NCBI RefSeq assembly: GCF_000614545.1
Contig: NZ_BAKW01000010.1
Coordinates: 1-64,000, forward strand
Source of the DNA: Asaia platycodi JCM 25414
Lineage (GTDB): Bacteria > Pseudomonadota > Alphaproteobacteria > Acetobacterales > Acetobacteraceae
Length of the DNA: 64,000 nt
Direction: 5' to 3'
A model generated the notes under the pieces. The model had not been told where the DNA came from. It did not search any database and saw nothing but the letters and a program-made list of their open reading frames with translations. A program made the position numbers and the translations under genes. Position 1 is the first letter of the stretch; each line of letters begins with the position of its first letter. This document shows positions 1 to 10,099 of this stretch, piece by piece.

Positions 1-189
1 TGGCGGCGGCGGCGGCGGCTTCTTCGGTTCCGTGATGATCTTCGTCTTGATCGGCGGATGGAACTGTTCGACGATTTTCGAACCCAGACCGTTCATCAAG
101 GCGTAGATCACAACGACGTGGAAGAGCACGGCGATTGCGATGCCGACGATGTACTTCGTCGGGCGTCGCTCCTGCTCGGCGTAGTTCAT
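1..189 (-). CDS. tonB: TonB energy-transducing protein, N-terminal part
   Basis: Only the first 63 codons are in the window. The protein opens with a short charged cytoplasmic stretch (MNYAEQERRPTKY), followed by one hydrophobic segment at about residues 14-33 that carries a His (AVLFH), as TonB anchors do. A proline/lysine-rich stretch (EPKKPPPPPP) then begins, which in TonB spans the periplasm. TonB couples the ExbB/ExbD proton motor to outer-membrane receptors, and this window holds three such receptors. The C-terminal receptor-contacting domain is beyond the edge, so the family call rests on the anchor and the proline-rich start. Confidence 0.85.
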   Translation of the reverse strand, partial: MNYAEQERRPTKYIVGIAIAVLFHVVVIYALMNGLGSKIVEQFHPPIKTKIITEPKKPPPPPP

Positions 190-516
190 CGGTTGTGTCA
201 CTCCAAACCCTCTGTCCTGTGCCCCACACCTCTCTCGCGAGAGGGGCGGACCGACTTGAAATTATCGCAACCGCCTCATGCGATTTGCGTTCCGGTCAAG
301 CGTCAGTTTGGCCGACACATCCCGAAATGTTTACCATGCTCCTGACGCATGGCTCCCGTGCAAATTGGGCAAAGGTAAGGCACTGCTGTCAAGTCAGTTT
401 CGTTTCGTTCATGCCGTTTTCCCGATCGCGTTGGTTTGCATACCAGCGACACGACACTTTGAGACACAGTGAAACGGAACATTAATTCACTGCAAGAGTA
501 ATATTTGTGAAACGCG
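190..516. other. intergenic region between tonB and prfB
   Basis: About 330 bases with no credible gene. It must contain the tonB promoter on the minus strand. A TTGACA hexamer on that strand at 387-392 could be a -35 element, but I see no convincing -10 at the right distance. No Fur-box-like palindrome was found here, unlike upstream of the TonB receptor at 14.3 kb. Confidence 0.5.
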
Positions 517-559
517 CAAAAAGGGGCCGAAAGTCTTGCACAGCAAGAGATTCAGCCCC
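517..559 (-). terminator. rho-independent terminator of prfB
   Basis: On the minus strand an interrupted stem (outer GGGGC/GCCCC, inner TCTTGC/GCAAGA around a 3-base loop) is followed directly by a T run. It lies just past the prfB stop codon. Confidence 0.8.
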
Positions 560-574
560 CTAACCGCGCCCTGC

Positions 575-1705
575 TCATTGCGCTGTGGCGCTCGCCTCCG
601 AACGCGTTGCGCCCACGCGCTGGGCCAGCGCCGCAGACATGAAACTGTCCAGTGCGCCATCCAGCACCGCGCCGGGATTGCCCGTTTCCACACCCGTTCG
701 CAGATCTTTGACCAACTGATACGGCGCCAGAACATACGACCGAATCTGATGTCCCCAACCGATTTCGGTCTTTGCCGCCTCGGTCTGGGCTGCCGCGGCC
801 TCACGCTTTTGCAGCTCGGCCTCGTACATACGCGCCTTCAGCATCTGCATGGCCGTGGCACGGTTGCGATGCTGAGAACGGTCTGTCTGACACGCCACAA
901 CGATTCCTGTCGGGATATGCGTGATGCGAATCGCCGAATCGGTCTTGTTGACGTGCTGACCACCCGCGCCGGAGGCTCGGAAGGTGTCGACCTTCAGATC
1001 GCTGTCGTTGATCTCGATCTCGATCGTATCGTCGACGACCGGGTAGACCCAGACCGATGCGAATGATGTCTGGCGACGCGCTGCCGCATCGAAGGGCGAA
1101 ATGCGCACCAGACGATGCACACCGGCCTCGGTCTTGAGCCAGCCATAGGCATTGGCACCGGTCACCAGCAGCGTAGCGGATTTGATGCCCGCCTGCTCGC
1201 CCTCGCTGGTTTCCATGACTGTCACCTTGTAGCCACGCTGCTCTGCCCAGCGGGTGTACATGCGCAGCATCATTTCGGCCCAGTCCTGAGCTTCGGTGCC
1301 ACCAGCGCCTGCATTGACCTCGATATAGCAGTCATTGCTGTCTGCCTCGCCCGATAGCAGGCTCTCGATCTGACGAGCGTTGGCCTGCTCGGCCAGCTTG
1401 CGCAGGGTTGCCACGCTTCGGCCACGGTGTCCTGATCCTGCTCGTCCTCAGCCAACTCAACCAGTTCGAGCATATCGACCGTGTCGCGCTCGATCTTCTC
1501 GACACCTTCGATCTGCGTAGCCAGAAGCGTGCGCTCGCGCATCAGCTTCTGTGCAGCGTCGGCATCGTTCCAGAGATCGGGGTCTTCTACGCGGTGATTG
1601 AGTTCCGCGAGTCGTGTCTGTGCAGCATCCCAGTCAAAGATGCCTCCTCAGCAGTGCCACCGACTGCTTGATCTGCTCCGATAGGGCCTCGGTTTCGGCC
1701 GACAT
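575..1705 (-). CDS. prfB: peptide chain release factor 2 (programmed frameshift, plus one extra frame break)
   Basis: RF2 terminates translation at UGA and UAA. The visible motifs are the codon-recognition tripeptide SPF (in [11 protein letters not shown]) and the peptidyl-tRNA hydrolysis motif GGQ (in [10 protein letters not shown]). The ATG at 1705 starts 23 codons ending in a CTT-TGA shift site, and the +1 frame then continues as [13 protein letters not shown], as in other RF2 genes. A second, non-programmed break lies near 1413: reading GCG-GTG-GCA instead of the GCGTGGCA present would restore [15 protein letters not shown]2 is normally essential, so I read this break as a missing base in the assembly. 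The gene lies 29 bases downstream of mrcA on the same strand. Confidence 0.93.
1633..1648 (-). promoter_or_regulatory. RF2 autoregulatory +1 programmed frameshift site
   Basis: The minus strand reads AGGAGGCATCTTTGAC. A Shine-Dalgarno-like AGGAGG sits three bases before CTT-TGA-C, the arrangement known to promote +1 slippage at codon 23 of prfB. When RF2 is scarce, the in-frame TGA is read slowly and the ribosome slips, so RF2 controls its own synthesis. The match to the classical bacterial site is essentially complete. Confidence 0.95.
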
Positions 1706-1734
1706 TGTTCATGCTCCCAGAAAAGGTTTGTGCC

Positions 1735-4465
1735 TCAATAAAGCCCGCCCATGCCGATGTCACCCGGAGGTTGAGCATTGGGGGCCTGAAGTTTCTTCGG
1801 AGCGCCCGAATTCTCGCCATTGGGATCGCCTGTACCGGCCTGACTGGCTGCTCCGGCCATATCGGTCTCCGTATCGTACAGATCGGTCCCGGTATCGGCG
1901 GCCGTCAACGCCTCGGTGCCCGCGCCGAAGCCATGCAGCGCGATGCTCATGCCCGGCACCTGGTCGGCCTTGAACCCGTCAACGGCCATGATACGCCCCG
2001 TATCGTAACGGGCCAGCGTCACGCCGTCAGGCACGCGGAACTTGAGTTCGGGCCGGCCCTCGATCGCGACCTTCATGAAGCGGTTCCAGATCGGACCTGC
2101 GATTCGTCCCCCCGTCTCGCTCTTGCCCAGTGATTGCGGGGTATCGAACCCGATCCAGACAATCGTGACGATATCGGGGGTAAATCCGGCAAACCAGGCA
2201 TCGCGGAAATCCTGGCTGGTGCCTGTCTTGCCTGCGATTTCGCGCGTGATGCCCTGCCCTGCAATCCTGCCCGTACCGCGGCTGATGACGTCCTGCATCA
2301 TCGCCGTGATCTGATAGGCACTGGCCGCGCTCGCAACCTGGCGTCGGTTATCCTGCAAATGGGGCACCTCCACGCTGCCTGCCACAGGCTGGCTGGCAGG
2401 CGCTTGCACCGGTAGCGCTGGTGTGGCGGGCGGCACACCAGCGTCAGGCGCAGGCGCGCTCGGCATCGCGGGTGCTACCGTGGCAGTCTGGTTCGGAGCC
2501 TGCATCGTCTTGCCGAGGGCGACAGTTTCGGGCTTCCAGAGGACGCTGCCATCGCGATCAAGGACAGCATCGATCAGAGACGGTGTGACGAGCTTGCCGC
2601 CATTGGCGATGGTGGCATAGGCTCCTGCCTCACGCAGCACCGTTGTCTCGACCGCACCTAGGGCTGCGGGCAACACATGCGGCATCTGATCGACCAGGCC
2701 GATGGAGATGGCCATATCGGCCACGGATTTCATGCCCAGATGAGCGGCAAGGCGAATGGTGACGAGGTTGCGGCTTTCACGCAGCGCGTCATGCAGCGTG
2801 GTCGGCCCCCAGTTATCCTCTTCGTAGTTTTTCGGATGCCAGTCACCGTAGGAGACCGGTGCGTCATCGAATTTCTCAGAAGGCGGAATGCCCTGCTCCA
2901 TCGCATCGAGATAGACGAAGGGCTTGAACGATGACCCCGGCTGACGCAGCGCCTGTGTCGCTCGGTTGAACTGGGACTCCTTGAACGACCATCCGCCCAC
3001 CATGGCCAGAACGCGTCCGGTGCGCGCATCCAGGCTGACAAGCGCGCCCTCGACCTTCGGCACCTGACGCACGGCAACACGCCCTGAATCGGCCTGGGGT
3101 TCGATCATGATCACGTCACCGACGGCCAGAGTACCGCCACTGCGCATCCAGCCGAGATCCTTGGGCAGAACCTGCCCTTCCTGCGTCTCACCATGCGAGA
3201 GCCAGCCCACACGCCCCTGTGCCGGGTTGAGCACAACGGCGAGACGCCACTGGTCGATCATTCCCGCCGGGGGCGTGACATTCTTGAGCGCAGCAGCCCA
3301 GCTCTCGCCTGCATCATGCAACTTTGTAACCGGTCCGCGCCAACGACTATGCCCACGATCATACTCCATGAGCCCTGTCTCAGGCTGAGTGTCGCAGCGT
3401 CCTGCAATTTGCGGTCGAGGCTGGTATGCACCTCAAGACCACCCTGCATGGCGCGATCGGGACCATAACGATCAATCAGCTGCCGGCGCACCTCGCTGCC
3501 GAACCACTCCGCATTGGGCAGCGGGCCGAAGCGCACCGCGTCATGCGGGATGAGCGGCTCTTTCTGCCCGGCCTCAGCGGCCTCCCGCGTGATGGCGTGG
3601 ATTTCGGCCATACGATCCAGCACCCAGTTGCGTCGTTCGATAGCGCGCTCAGGATGGCGATAGGGGTTGTAATTGGCGGGCGATTTCGGCAGCGCCCCCA
3701 GAAACGCAGCTTCGGCATCGGTCAGCTGGTCGAGCGGCTTGTTGAAATAGGTCTGCGCTGCGGCAGCCACACCATAGGCGCCGTTACCGAGATAGATACC
3801 ATTGAGGTATATCTCGAGAATCTTGTCCTTGCTGAGCGTCTGCTCAATCCGCAGGGCGAGCAGGGCCTCTTTCTCCTTGCGTTCAAGCGTGCGCGCGTTG
3901 CTGTTGAGCAGCATGTTGCGCGCCACCTGCTGGGTGATGGTCGACGCCCCCAGAGCGCGCTTGCTGCGATGGGTCAGATTGGTCAGCTCGGCACGGATGA
4001 TGGCGAGCGGATCGAGCCCCGCATGGGTATAGAAATTCTGATCTTCAGGGGCGATGAATGCGTTTTTCACCCGCTCGGGAATGGCGTTGATCGGTACATA
4101 GATCCGTCGCTCGGCGGCAAGCTCCGCCATGATGCGATCGTCTGACGTATAAATCCGGCTGACCGTCGGCGGTTGATAGGTCTTGAGCGTATCGACACTC
4201 GGCAGGTCAGAGGCAATCCGCTCATATTGGTGCCAGACGAAAAGGCCGGATCCCGCGACCCCGACCAGCACGATGCCCGTTGCAATCGCAAGACCCTGAC
4301 GCCAGCGCCTGAAGCGCGGCCCACGAGGTGACCCCACTTCGGCCCGGTCGGCCGCCACCCCGGCCACCCATTGGCGCGCGTGGCGGCGCCCCCCCCGTCA
4401 GACGCGGCGGCAAGCCACAGGGACGGGAATGCATCGGAAGAAAGGGCGGTAGAAGAGCGGATCAT
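1735..4465 (-). CDS. mrcA: penicillin-binding protein 1A, bifunctional peptidoglycan synthase (frame breaks)
   Basis: A class A PBP that polymerises and cross-links peptidoglycan at the inner membrane. A membrane anchor (GLAIATGIVLVGVAGSGLFV) precedes the GT51 transglycosylase domain, with EDQNFYTHAG, GASTITQQVARN and KILEIYLNGIYLGNGAYG. The transpeptidase domain has the catalytic SxxK (SSFKP), SRN and KTGTS boxes. An Ala/Pro-rich stretch of about 50 residues is inserted between SRN and KTGTS. The frame breaks near 3372, where one added C restores LRQGLMEYDRGHS. A run of eight G at 4389-4396 (minus strand) probably lacks one base too: with nine, the reading frame from ATG 4465 joins the anchor through RRHARQW. 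Without that correction the first usable start is GTG at 4367. Confidence 0.92.
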
Positions 4466-4918
4466 GATGAAAGATGTAGCAGCCTTGAGGAGACACGTCG
4501 CCCCCTGCAAACACGGGATAGGGGCACCAATATGGCAGGCCCGGTCGGGCCGTCACTGCCGACACTTCCCAACGGGGAAACGCCGGACCCGTTCCCTTAT
4601 CGGGGCAGGGATCAATCCTCGCCTCTGTCTTTGTTCATCCGGTTTATAGGAAACTCAACAAGGTCGCTTGATCGACGAGATGAGAGTGAACAGCCAGCAC
4701 GCATCCGAGTGAAAGTAAACGTTTCTCACCGTCCCGGACGTCCAGACGAAGCAGGAGAATCTGGCCCTTCGCTCAGCGGCAGAAAGCGACACCATGTTTC
4801 CCCTACACTTAGCCTGTATAGCCCCCCCCTAAGGTCACATGACCAATCCGGGAAATTGCACGCGGAAAAATAATTCCGCGCGCAGACTTTCAAAATCGTT
4901 TTTTATCCGAAATCACTA
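4466..4918. other. intergenic region upstream of mrcA with a small inverted repeat
   Basis: About 450 bases between the mrcA start and the gluconolactonase stop. No credible gene. A perfect 7-bp inverted repeat (CGCGGAA/TTCCGCG, 6-base loop) lies at 4861-4880, 39 bases past the gluconolactonase stop codon. It lacks a T run, so it is at best a weak terminator. The mrcA promoter should lie here, but I could not single out its boxes. Confidence 0.45.
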
Positions 4919-6109
4919 TCAGGACGGTGCAGCTCCCTGTACGCCAACCTGGAGCATGAACAACGCGCTACCGGCACACATGATGATGTGATCGCGCTTG
5001 GGCCCGGCGAAAGTCAGATTCGAGCAGCCCTGCGGCAAGCGAATGCGACCGATCAGCACACCGAGCGGGTTGAACACAAACACGCCGCACAGGCCAAGAG
5101 GCCCCGTCACGCCGCACCACAGATTGCCGAACACATCGGCCCGGAATCCGTCCGGATTCATCTGCGCCCCATGAAAGCGCATATCGGCAAACACGCGGCC
5201 GTTCGTCAGGCTGTCACCCTGCACGTCATAGACATGGATCGCCTGATCGCCCCCTTTTTTCTGGCCTGGTCCCGCCGGGGTAGAAGCGATGTAGAGCTTC
5301 TTGAAATCGGGCGAGAAGACGAGACCATTCGGGCAGGTGATATCCTTTTCTGCCAGAACCGCCTTGAGCGTACCGTCAGGGGCGAGGCGAAACACATGGT
5401 CCTGCTGACGCTTCGTGCCACCGATCTCGCCGATCAGCTCGCGGCCGATCTTCCATTTGATCTTGCCATCAGGATTCGTCGGGCCGCCCGGCTCGTCAGC
5501 ATGGCCCTCGGTTATATTCGTGCCATAGCCCGGATCGGTGAACCAGATGCTGCCATCCGGGTGAATCACTACATCATTGGGTGAATTGAGCCCCTTGCCT
5601 TCGAATTTATCGGCCAGGACCGTGACGCTGCCATCATGCTCGAACCGGACGACGCGACGAAAGAAATCCTCGCAGGTGATCAGACGGCCCTGATAGTCGA
5701 AGCAATTGCCATTGGCCGAATAGCTGTCCGCACGAAATTCGGTGACTTCGCCCGTTTCCCAGATATAGCGCAAAGCCTTGGACTGCACGACATCGCTGAA
5801 TACGAGATAGCGGCCTTCACTGCTCCAGGCCGGGCCTTCGCTCCAGATGCCCTTGTCCCAGATGCGTTTGATGGGCGCTGCAAAATAGGTCAGGGCGTTG
5901 AAGGACGGATCGAGCGCAAGCACGTCGGGATCGGGAAAATAGGCGGGTCCAGCGGCGCTGCCCCATTGACGGACGGGCTGGCTGATGACGCTCGGCGGGC
6001 TGGCCGTGGCTTCGGAAGCTGCGCGTGCCGGGATGGCGGCACAGGCCATTCCCCCAAGCGCCGTGGTCAGAAACCCTCTGCGGGCGAGGGGCATTTTCAG
6101 GTCCATCAT
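4919..6109 (-). CDS. periplasmic gluconolactonase, SMP-30/gluconolaconase family, Tat-exported
   Basis: The family hydrolyses glucono-delta-lactone, made by periplasmic glucose oxidation in acetic acid bacteria, to gluconate. The N-terminus has a twin-arginine signal (RRGFLTTALGGMACAAIPARA), indicating export of a folded protein. The beta-propeller metal-ligand motifs are visible: Glu in SEGPAW, Asn in NSPNDV and Asp in MNPDGF. I chose the ATG at 6109 because AGGA precedes it at good spacing and it places the Arg pair close to the N-terminus; a start at 6160 would put 26 residues before the pair. At about 396 residues it is longer than the roughly 300 of cytoplasmic SMP-30, as expected for exported members. 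The exact substrate is inferred. Confidence 0.8.
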   Translation of the reverse strand: MMDLKMPLARRGFLTTALGGMACAAIPARAASEATASPPSVISQPVRQWGSAAGPAYFPDPDVLALDPSFNALTYFAAPIKRIWDKGIWSEGPAWSSEGRYLVFSDVVQSKALRYIWETGEVTEFRADSYSANGNCFDYQGRLITCEDFFRRVVRFEHDGSVTVLADKFEGKGLNSPNDVVIHPDGSIWFTDPGYGTNITEGHADEPGGPTNPDGKIKWKIGRELIGEIGGTKRQQDHVFRLAPDGTLKAVLAEKDITCPNGLVFSPDFKKLYIASTPAGPGQKKGGDQAIHVYDVQGDSLTNGRVFADMRFHGAQMNPDGFRADVFGNLWCGVTGPLGLCGVFVFNPLGVLIGRIRLPQGCSNLTFAGPKRDHIIMCAGSALFMLQVGVQGAAPS

Positions 6110-6356
6110 ATCGTCCTGTGTGACTATGTCATTGGCATGCGCCACCGAGCATAACGCCACGCCGGGCCATCCAGACCAAAACGGTTTTGTATCAAGTTAT
6201 TATCAACCATTCGTGACGAATGTCACATGATGGGTTTTTACCCACCGGAGACCTCTCAAAAGAGAAGGCAACCAGACACGCCACATTGACTTCAAGCCGT
6301 CAGGCGGTTTCACCTGACGCCATAAGGTTTGTCCGCACGATCAAGGATCCGATTTC

Positions 6357-8003
6357 ATGACGACTGTCAGCCCCCTCGCCGGAAAGACGCTGCCCGCAGC
6401 CGATCTGGCCGATATCCCAGCCCTGATCTCGGCCTATTACAATCGCAAGCCTGACCCTGCCATCGCCACGCAGCGCGTGTCGTTCGGCACATCGGGTCAT
6501 CGCGGGTCGTCGCTGCATACCAGCTTCAACGAAAATCATATTCTGGCCATCAGCGAGGCCATCTGCCGCTATCGCAAGGACAAGGGCATTAACGGCCCGC
6601 TCTTTATCGGCATCGATTCCCACGCTCTCTCAGGCCCGGCGCAACGCTCCGCCATCGAGGTTTTTGCCGCACACGGGATGGAAGTGCGCATTGATTGCCA
6701 CGACCGCTTCACCCCCACGCCGGTCGTCTCTCATGCCATTCTGACGTATAATAAAGGTCGCACCGAAAACCTGGCCGATGGCGTGGTCATCACCCCGTCG
6801 CATAATCCGCCGATCGATGGCGGCTTCAAATATAACCCGCCCCATGGTGGACCGGCCGATACTGACATCACGAAGGTGATCCAGGATCAGGCCAATGCCT
6901 TTCTCTCTGCCGGGATGAAAGACGTGCATCGCCTGCCTTATGAGGAGGCCCGCCAAGCCGATTGCGTGCGCGGCCATGATTTCATCACGCCCTATGTCGA
7001 CGATCTGGGTGCGGTGATCGATATGGACGCCGTTCGCAACAGCACCATCCGTATCGGCATCGATCCACTCGGTGGCGCGGCCCTCGATTACTGGCCTGCG
7101 ATCATCAAGAAATACAACCTCAAGGCCAAGATCGTCAGTAAAGAGCTCGACCCGGCTTTCGGCTTCATGACGGCAGACTGGGACGGACAGATCCGTATGG
7201 ATTGCTCCTCTCCCTATGCCATGGCACGGCTGATCGGCATGGGGTCGGAATTCGACGTCGCTTTTGCCACGGATACGGATGCTGACCGCCATGGGATCGT
7301 CTCGCGCCCTGACGGGCTGATGAACCCCAATCACTATCTCGCTGTTGCCATCTGGTATCTCTTCACCCAGCGCAAGGACTGGGCCGCCAGCGCGAAGATC
7401 GGCAAGACGCTGGTCAGCTCGGCCTTGATCGACCGTGTGGCCAAAAAGATCGGCCGCGATGTGGTGGAAGTGCCGGTCGGGTTCAAATGGTTCGTCGACG
7501 GCCTCTATGACGGCAGCCTTGGTTTCGGTGGGGAGGAAAGCGCAGGAGCTTCCTTCCTGCGTCGTGATGGCAGCGTCTGGTCTACTGACAAGGACGGTCT
7601 CATTCTCGGCCTTCTGGCCGCAGAAATAACCGCTGTCACCGGCAAGACACCGGCAGAGCATTACCATGCACTCACTGCCGAACTCGGCGCGCCGTTCTAT
7701 CAGCGCATCGATGCGGCAGCGAACCCGGAACAGAAGGCCATTCTCTCGAAACTCACCCCCGAAAAACTTTCGATGACGCATCTGGCGGGCGATCCCGTCA
7801 CGGCAACGTTGACGCGCGCGCCGGGTAATGATGCCGCCATCGGCGGCCTGAAAGTGACGACCGATAATGGCTGGTTCGCCGCTCGCCCCTCGGGCACGGA
7901 AGATGTCTACAAGATCTATGCCGAGAGTTTCGTCAGCGAAGCCCATCTGAAACAGATCCAGAAGGATGCCCAGACCGCCATCTCGGCACTCTTCAATGCC
8001 TGA
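6357..8003 (+). CDS. pgm: phosphoglucomutase, alpha-D-glucose phosphate-specific
   Basis: Interconverts glucose-1-phosphate and glucose-6-phosphate, feeding UDP-glucose for polysaccharides and connecting to central metabolism. All four signature regions are present: SFGTSGHRG near the N-terminus, the phosphoserine loop TPSHNPP with Ser148, the metal loop TDTDADRHG, and the sugar-binding GGEESAGASF. The phosphate-binding RPSGTEDVYKIYAE is near the C-terminus. At 548 residues it has the length of the bacterial alpha-specific type. AAGGA precedes the ATG. It is monocistronic, with its own terminator directly downstream. Confidence 0.96.
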   Translation: MTTVSPLAGKTLPAADLADIPALISAYYNRKPDPAIATQRVSFGTSGHRGSSLHTSFNENHILAISEAICRYRKDKGINGPLFIGIDSHALSGPAQRSAIEVFAAHGMEVRIDCHDRFTPTPVVSHAILTYNKGRTENLADGVVITPSHNPPIDGGFKYNPPHGGPADTDITKVIQDQANAFLSAGMKDVHRLPYEEARQADCVRGHDFITPYVDDLGAVIDMDAVRNSTIRIGIDPLGGAALDYWPAIIKKYNLKAKIVSKELDPAFGFMTADWDGQIRMDCSSPYAMARLIGMGSEFDVAFATDTDADRHGIVSRPDGLMNPNHYLAVAIWYLFTQRKDWAASAKIGKTLVSSALIDRVAKKIGRDVVEVPVGFKWFVDGLYDGSLGFGGEESAGASFLRRDGSVWSTDKDGLILGLLAAEITAVTGKTPAEHYHALTAELGAPFYQRIDAAANPEQKAILSKLTPEKLSMTHLAGDPVTATLTRAPGNDAAIGGLKVTTDNGWFAARPSGTEDVYKIYAESFVSEAHLKQIQKDAQTAISALFNA

Positions 8004-8010
8004 GGCAGCG

Positions 8011-8043
8011 AGGCCCTTTTCCTGCGGGAAAAGGGCCTTTTTT
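8011..8043 (+). terminator. rho-independent terminator of pgm
   Basis: A perfect 11-bp stem (GGCCCTTTTCC/GGAAAAGGGCC) with a 4-base loop is followed by a run of T, 7 bases after the pgm stop codon. Confidence 0.95.
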
Positions 8044-8108
8044 ATGCAAAGCCTTACGACAGAGCGTGGGGAAATGTAGGCGGCGCATCGATCGGAAAGG
8101 GCTTGATC

Positions 8109-9503
8109 ATGATTTTTCGTCGTTACGCCTATCTGGCTTTTCTCGCCTGCCAGGCTCTGACACCGGCCTGCGCTCGTACGCTCTCGGGCGACTGGCGTGG
8201 CGCGCTCTTATTGCCGCAAGGCGCGACGCTTCCGCTCGTTCTGCATATGAAGGAAAAAAGGGCAGGCTGGAGCGCCTCGCTGGACAGCCCGATGCAAGGC
8301 GCGTTTGGCCTCGCCGTTCAGGACGTGACACTCGACGGCAAAACCCTCACGCTCACTTTGCCAACACTCGGCGCCCGGTACATCGCTCAGGTAAATGGGC
8401 ACGACAACAGCCTCGAAGGGACATGGTATCAGGGTACGAGTTATCTGCCCCTCACCCTGATACAATCGGCCCCGGCCCCTCCACCAATAATGAGCCGCCC
8501 GCAGATCCCCCACCCGCCTTTCCCCTATCGGAGCGACGAGGTGGCGTTCGATAATCCCGCAGGTCCGGCTCATCTGACCGGCACCCTCACCCTGCCCGCA
8601 GGCAAAGGACCGTTTCCCGCAGTGTTGCTCATCACCGGCTCAGGGTTGCAGGACCGGGACGAAACGATTTTTGGCCATAAGCCTTTTCTCGTCTGGGCAG
8701 ACACACTCACCCGTCGCGGCATTGCCGTGCTGCGTGTCGATGACCGTCAGAAAGGCGGCTCGACCGGGCCGGTCAGCACCGCGACCACGCAGGATTTCGC
8801 GCACGATACCGAAGCGGGTCTGACCTATCTGCAGCATCGGAAGGATATCGATCCGCACAGGATCGGGCTCATGGGCCATAGCGAAGGCGGCATCATCGCT
8901 CCGATGATTGCACAGAGAGACCAGAACGTAGCCTTCATCGTCCTGCTGGCTGGACCGGCAACCAGAGGACGGCAGATCATTCTGGCTCAGCAAGACCATG
9001 CCGCGAGGCAGCAGGGGAACTCCGACGCGGCGATCGCGGCCGCTGATACCGCCTATAACGGCCTCATGGACACGCTGTCTCCCGACCAGTCACAGGCCGA
9101 CGCGGACCAGGCGGCTCAGGCATTCTGGGCGCGCCAGCATCCGGATAGCCCCGCCCCGCCTCCGCAACTAAAAGTCCTGACATCGCCATGGATGCGGTTT
9201 TACGATCGTTACGATCCGGCGCCTGCCCTGGCGAAGACCACATGCCCGGTTCTCGCTGTTATCGGTGCGAAAGACCGGCAGGTGCCGCCCGATCAGACCC
9301 TGCCGGCTCTGAAAGCCGCGCTTGCCCGAAACAGCCAGGCGACGATCAGCGTGCTTCCGGGTCTGAACCATCTCTTCCAGAAAGCCAACACAGGCGACGT
9401 TTCGGAATATGCTCGTATCGAGGAGGATATCGACCCGGAGGCTCTTTCAGTCGTGGGAGACTGGATCATCGCGCAAACCGCCCGCCGAGGAATCACCCCG
9501 TAG
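8109..9503 (+). CDS. secreted alpha/beta hydrolase
   Basis: A serine hydrolase with an N-terminal signal peptide (hydrophobic AYLAFLACQALTPACA). A roughly 100-residue beta-rich domain precedes the hydrolase fold. The catalytic set is visible: nucleophile Ser258 in GHSEGG, Asp389 in GAKDRQV and His421 in LNHLFQ, with an oxyanion-region GSGLQDRDE. The layout (N-terminal domain, long lid between Ser and Asp) matches uncharacterised esterase/peptidase-like exported hydrolases. The substrate cannot be told from sequence. ATG 8109 is preferred over the in-frame TTG at 8103 because AAAGG lies 8 bases before it. It ends convergently, 14 bases from the cytochrome b561 gene. Confidence 0.82.
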   Translation: MIFRRYAYLAFLACQALTPACARTLSGDWRGALLLPQGATLPLVLHMKEKRAGWSASLDSPMQGAFGLAVQDVTLDGKTLTLTLPTLGARYIAQVNGHDNSLEGTWYQGTSYLPLTLIQSAPAPPPIMSRPQIPHPPFPYRSDEVAFDNPAGPAHLTGTLTLPAGKGPFPAVLLITGSGLQDRDETIFGHKPFLVWADTLTRRGIAVLRVDDRQKGGSTGPVSTATTQDFAHDTEAGLTYLQHRKDIDPHRIGLMGHSEGGIIAPMIAQRDQNVAFIVLLAGPATRGRQIILAQQDHAARQQGNSDAAIAAADTAYNGLMDTLSPDQSQADADQAAQAFWARQHPDSPAPPPQLKVLTSPWMRFYDRYDPAPALAKTTCPVLAVIGAKDRQVPPDQTLPALKAALARNSQATISVLPGLNHLFQKANTGDVSEYARIEEDIDPEALSVVGDWIIAQTARRGITP

Positions 9504-9517
9504 AGGCGCAGTTTTCT

Positions 9518-10087
9518 TCAGAAGCGTTCTCCGAAAGGGAAGCGTGGCAGTATCTGGGTAAAAACGCCATCCTTCCTGATCAGGCCATGCCAGGTAGCCG
9601 CCGCGATATGACTGACCACAAGGGCCGCCAGTAGCCATCCCGCCCAGTGATGCACCGAACGGAGTGGCGCCTCGAAACGACCATCGGCAGGAAAAGGAAA
9701 AAGTGGCCAGTCGAACAGGCCGAACAGGCTCAAAGGCAGCGCCAGACTCGATGTCGAGGCCAGAGCCCACCCGCTCAGGGGCGAAGCCACCTGCCCGACA
9801 TAAAGCAGGAAATGGGTCAATGCCGCGAACGTTCTGACAGTGGGTGCCACCGAGCCCGGTAGAGACGGCGGTTTGTGGCCCAGACGCCAGAGAATACGCA
9901 ATCCAATCAGAACGAGCGCCACGATGCCGAGAGCGCGATGGGCCTGAAAAAGGGAGAATGCCAGCATATCATCGAGCGTCACATGATCCATGACCAGACC
10001 CATCGCGATCTGGATCAGGATAAGCGCGGCGATCAACCAGTGGAGCAGAGAAGCAACGACCGTATAGCGTGCATCGTCCTGCTTCAT
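9518..10087 (-). CDS. cytochrome b561, membrane di-haem protein
   Basis: Four hydrophobic helices with paired histidines in the cytochrome b561/CybB pattern: LLHWLIAALI, FQAHRALGIV and the late VHHWAGWLLAALVVSHIAA. These proteins pass electrons between the quinone pool and periplasmic acceptors; some reoxidise ubiquinol with superoxide. It is 189 residues, the usual length. It lies 12 bases after pseudoazurin and close to katG on the same strand, which suggests a shared electron-transfer or oxidative-stress role. Confidence 0.88.
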   Translation of the reverse strand: MKQDDARYTVVASLLHWLIAALILIQIAMGLVMDHVTLDDMLAFSLFQAHRALGIVALVLIGLRILWRLGHKPPSLPGSVAPTVRTFAALTHFLLYVGQVASPLSGWALASTSSLALPLSLFGLFDWPLFPFPADGRFEAPLRSVHHWAGWLLAALVVSHIAAATWHGLIRKDGVFTQILPRFPFGERF

Positions 10088-10099
10088 GACGCCCTGCCC

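Noticed and set aside
6630..7946. A 438-codon open frame antisense to pgm
   Set aside because: Its composition follows the third-codon GC bias of pgm, it has no motif or ribosome site, and pgm on the other strand is unambiguous. The same holds for the long antisense frames over katG (11578-12921) and the M1 peptidase (25408-27102).
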